From Actinobacteria bacterium RBG_16_64_13 (GTDB taxonomy: Bacteria; Actinomycetota; Thermoleophilia; RBG-16-64-13): DNA of 8,089 nucleotides. The stretch's first letter is position 1; each line of letters begins with the position of its first letter. Both the position numbers and the translations under genes were made by a program. The stretch lies in assembly GCA_001768675.1 (NCBI GenBank), contig MELN01000021.1:33744-41832 (forward strand). The letters are read 5' to 3'. The notes beneath the pieces are model-generated. The model searched no databases. It worked only from the letters and a program-made list of their open reading frames with translations, and was not told the origin of the DNA. Shown in pieces: positions 5,895-8,089 of the stretch.

Positions 5895-6266
5895 GTGCAG
5901 TCCTCAGATGCGCACCCCGAATCGTGCCCTGTTCTCAAGACCGCTGACATCATTTCAGGCAAGTGGACCCTCCTCATCCTGCGCGACCTTTCCAAGGGCA
6001 TCAACCGTTTCAGCGCCCTCGAGCGCTCGCTCGCCGGCATCAGCCCTAAGACTCTCTCCGAACGGCTCAAGAGCTTGGAGAAGGCGGGCATCGTCACGCG
6101 CAAGAGCTTTGCCGAGGTACCTCCAAGGGTCGAATACACGCTCACGGAAATGGGCTGGGACCTCATCCCTCTCATCGGACACATGCGGGACTACGGCACC
6201 AAGTGGCTCAGCGACCGTGGTTCACGCGCTTCTGTATCGGCAGATGACAACGCGCCCGGCGCGTAG
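5895..6266 (+). CDS. HxlR-family winged-helix transcriptional regulator
   Basis: A 123-residue HxlR-family (MarR-related) winged helix-turn-helix DNA-binding protein. Visible in order: the N-terminal CPV motif with Cys11, the only cysteine; DIISGKWTLLILRDL (19-33); the family signature RFSALERSLAGISPKTLSERL (about 39-59), which contains the recognition helix; the wing region EVPPRVEYTLT; and a C-terminal dimerisation helix from about residue 90. Several relatives use a cysteine at this position to sense electrophiles, disulphide stress or aldehydes (YodB, HypR, HxlR), so redox or electrophile sensing is possible but not shown. Start GTG at 5895 with AGGAAGG at 5878-5884. The last dozen or so residues (after about 108) are polar and probably disordered. 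The second sigma gene starts 36 bp downstream without a terminator between, so the two are probably co-transcribed. Confidence 0.9.
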   Translation: MQSSDAHPESCPVLKTADIISGKWTLLILRDLSKGINRFSALERSLAGISPKTLSERLKSLEKAGIVTRKSFAEVPPRVEYTLTEMGWDLIPLIGHMRDYGTKWLSDRGSRASVSADDNAPGA

Positions 6267-6302
6267 CTCCATCAACAGTCGTACCGGGCACGGAGGGCGA
6301 AA

Positions 6303-7427
6303 TTGACTGGGACCCCAGCGTCGGAAGGTTGGATCATCAACCTCGAGGAAGTTGACGGGCTCATCGAGCTTGGCCGCGGGCGAGGCTTCGTCACGACGGA
6401 AGATATTGCCGAGGTACTGGCCGAGCTGGATCTCACCACGGAGCAGATCGAGTCGATGTACACCACGCTGCTGGACCAAGGCATCGAGGTGGTCGACGAG
6501 ACCTCCCTCGATGCAGACGAGGAACTGGAGCTCGATGGCCGCGCCGAACAGTTGGAATGGCGCCGCAGCGTCGACGAGCTGGATCTGAGCGTCGATGTGC
6601 CCACCACCGACCCGGTCCGCATGTATCTCAAGGAGATCGGGCGAGTGAAGCTGCTCACCGCCCAGCAAGAGGTGTCGCTGGCCAAGCGCATCGAGCGCGG
6701 CGACATCCGTGCCAAGCACGAGCTGACCGAGGCCAACCTGCGCCTCGTCGTATCTATCGCCAAGAGGTATCACACCGACGGGATGAGCTTTCTCGACCTC
6801 ATCCAAGAGGGGAACCTGGGCCTCATCAGGGCCGTGGAGAAGTTCGACTACCGCAAAGGTCACAAGTTCTCCACGTACGCCACGTGGTGGATCCGGCAGG
6901 CAATCACCCGGGCCATCGCCGACAAGGCTCGTACCATCCGCATCCCCGTGCACATGGTGGAGAAGATCAACAAGCTCATCCGGGTCCAACGGCAGTTGCT
7001 GCAGAACATGGGCCGCGAGCCCGCTCCCGAAGAGATCGCCACCGAGATGGGCATGAGCGACCTGGAGATACGCGAGATCCTCCGCATCAGCCAGACCACC
7101 GTCTCTCTGGAGACGCCCATCGGCGAAGAAGAGGATTCAGAGCTTGGCGACTTCATCGAGGACGAGGACGCGGTCCGCTCCTTCGACGCCGTGGCCCTGC
7201 AACTCGACCGGGACGGGGTCAACGAGGCTCTGGCTATGCTGCCCTACCGGGAGCGGAAGGTCATCGAGCTGCGCTTCGGCCTGAAAGGCGAGCACCCCCG
7301 CACTCTGGAAGAAGTGGCCAAGAGGTTCGGGGTCACGCGGGAACGCATCCGCCAGATCGAAGCGAAGGCCTTGGCCAAGCTACAGGCCATCGACAAGACC
7401 CGCAACCTGCGGAGCCGCGTCCAGTAG
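6303..7427 (+). CDS. Second RpoD/SigA-like principal sigma factor
   Basis: A 374-residue sigma-70 factor with all regions of a primary sigma: a region 1.1-like N-terminal domain (about 13-65, ending GIEVVDE), an acidic linker, region 1.2 (DPVRMYLKEIG, 103-113), region 2 (about 141-213), region 3 with IPVHMVE (214-220), the region 3.2 finger VSLETPIGEEEDSELGDFIED (267-287) and region 4 with VTRERIRQIEAK (344-355). Ungapped comparison by eye with the factor at 703 gives about 174 identities in 260 core positions (67%), whereas the N-terminal domains are much more diverged. The -10 contacts (Gln199, Thr202) and -35 contacts (Arg346, Glu347, Gln351) are unchanged, so promoter choice should largely overlap. 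The TTG start is preceded by GGAGGG at 6292-6297, a strong site with 5 bp spacing. It may be the main or an alternative principal sigma; synteny favours the dnaG-linked gene as rpoD. It probably forms an operon with hxlR. Confidence 0.93.
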   Translation: MTGTPASEGWIINLEEVDGLIELGRGRGFVTTEDIAEVLAELDLTTEQIESMYTTLLDQGIEVVDETSLDADEELELDGRAEQLEWRRSVDELDLSVDVPTTDPVRMYLKEIGRVKLLTAQQEVSLAKRIERGDIRAKHELTEANLRLVVSIAKRYHTDGMSFLDLIQEGNLGLIRAVEKFDYRKGHKFSTYATWWIRQAITRAIADKARTIRIPVHMVEKINKLIRVQRQLLQNMGREPAPEEIATEMGMSDLEIREILRISQTTVSLETPIGEEEDSELGDFIEDEDAVRSFDAVALQLDRDGVNEALAMLPYRERKVIELRFGLKGEHPRTLEEVAKRFGVTRERIRQIEAKALAKLQAIDKTRNLRSRVQ

Positions 7428-7467
7428 TCACGGAGCGTAATTGGATCCGCACGAGCCGACTCACTCA

Positions 7468-8089
7468 ATGGACCACATGAGCCACCACGATCACGGCGAA
7501 CCGGAGGAGGATGTCCGGCATCTGCCGGGGAGCTACACCATCCAACTTCCCGTGGAGCGCATGAACTGTGCCGCCTGCGTGGCCCGGGTGGAGAAGGCCC
7601 TCGCGTCGGTAGAGGGTGTCACCTCGGTGGCCGTGAACCTTGCCACGGAACGCGCCCAAGTCAGCTACAACCCCCACCGGACTTCCACAGGGGCTTTGGC
7701 CGCCGCCGTCCAGTCCGCCGGCTACGGCGTTACCCAGATCACCGCTACCTTACCAGTACTCGGGATGGATTGCGCCTCGTGCGCCACCAGGGTGAGCAGG
7801 GTCGTTCAGAGGGTGCCCGGAGTGGTCGAGGCGGCGGTCAACCTGGCCACTGAGTCGCTCACGGTCACCTACCTACCCGGTGCGACGAGCCCCTCCGACA
7901 TCGCCAAGACGGTGGAGAGCAACGGTTACAAGCTGGTGCTCCCCACTGGGGGCGCCGGCGGGCCGGAACCGGGCGCTGTCGCCGAAGCCGCGCGCCGGAA
8001 GCAGGTGCGGCTGATCCGGTTGAAGTTCATCGTTGCCCTCGCTGTGGGGGCGGTGCTCATGCTCATGTTTCTCATCCCGGAGTCGTGGC
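7468..8089 (+). CDS. copA: Copper-type P1B ATPase, N-terminal part (3' end outside window)
   Basis: The first 207 codons of a heavy-metal-transporting P-type ATPase, most likely a Cu(I) exporter. The N-terminus is His-rich (His3, 6, 7, 9). Two heavy-metal-associated domains follow: the first with Cys34 and Cys37 (MNCAAC), ending near residue 90, the second with Cys102 and Cys105 (GMDCASC), ending near 158. Both have the usual VxSVxVNLAT / VxEAAVNLAT strand. In the first, the Gly normally before Met is Arg31. A basic stretch (RRKQVRLIRLK, about 176-186) precedes the first membrane segment, about 187-203. The ATPase core (CPC, DKTG) lies beyond the window, so metal specificity is inferred from the Cys-x-x-Cys domains. 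ATG at 7468 is taken as the start; ATG at 7477 is an alternative. No ribosome binding site is evident for either. The gene lies 40 bp after the second sigma, with no terminator between. Confidence 0.88.
   Translation, partial: MDHMSHHDHGEPEEDVRHLPGSYTIQLPVERMNCAACVARVEKALASVEGVTSVAVNLATERAQVSYNPHRTSTGALAAAVQSAGYGVTQITATLPVLGMDCASCATRVSRVVQRVPGVVEAAVNLATESLTVTYLPGATSPSDIAKTVESNGYKLVLPTGGAGGPEPGAVAEAARRKQVRLIRLKFIVALAVGAVLMLMFLIPESW

Noticed and set aside
6237..6266. CGCGC/GCGCG inverted repeat at the end of hxlR as a terminator
   Set aside because: Very small loop, no T tract, and it lies inside the coding sequence.

Overview
The window is GC-rich, densely coded on the + strand only, and looks chromosomal. 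Gene content (a dnaG-rpoD pair, gatC-gatA-gatB in that order, HxlR-type regulators, frequent GTG/TTG starts with GGAGG-type ribosome binding sites) and the wording of the sigma factors suggest a high-GC Gram-positive lineage, perhaps a deep-branching actinobacterium (Thermoleophilia or Rubrobacteria-like) or a relative such as Chloroflexota. This placement is inference from motif style, not from any database comparison.

Layout. 1-702: 3' part of dnaG (primase), abutting 703-1788 rpoD, a principal sigma factor; this is the classical macromolecular-synthesis pairing. 1831-2211: an independent cold-shock protein gene with a good -35/-10 promoter, a structured 5' leader, a probable TTG start and a strong intrinsic terminator. 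2212-2536: a non-coding stretch holding two diverged copies, about 120 bp apart, of a small hairpin, CU-rich linker and intrinsic terminator module. A perfect TATAAT hexamer follows the second copy and probably marks the start of the gat transcript. 2537-5783: gatC, gatA, gatB, the three subunits of the tRNA-dependent amidotransferase, tightly coupled. 5895-6266: a single-cysteine HxlR-family regulator. 6303-7427: a second full-length RpoD-like sigma factor, about two-thirds identical to the first over the shared core. 7468-8089: 5' part of a copper-type P1B ATPase gene with two metal-binding domains, cut by the window edge.

How it fits together. Most of the window is housekeeping: replication priming, transcription initiation, cold-shock RNA chaperoning and Gln-tRNA/Asn-tRNA formation. 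Two parts are less ordinary. One is the tandem RNA-like modules before gatC, whose shared CTCCTCTC linker can pair with the gatC Shine-Dalgarno. The other is the hxlR - second principal sigma - copper ATPase series, in which a possible thiol-based sensor sits 36 bp upstream of a sigma factor predicted to read nearly the same promoters as RpoD. No mobile element, CRISPR array, tRNA or rRNA gene was seen.
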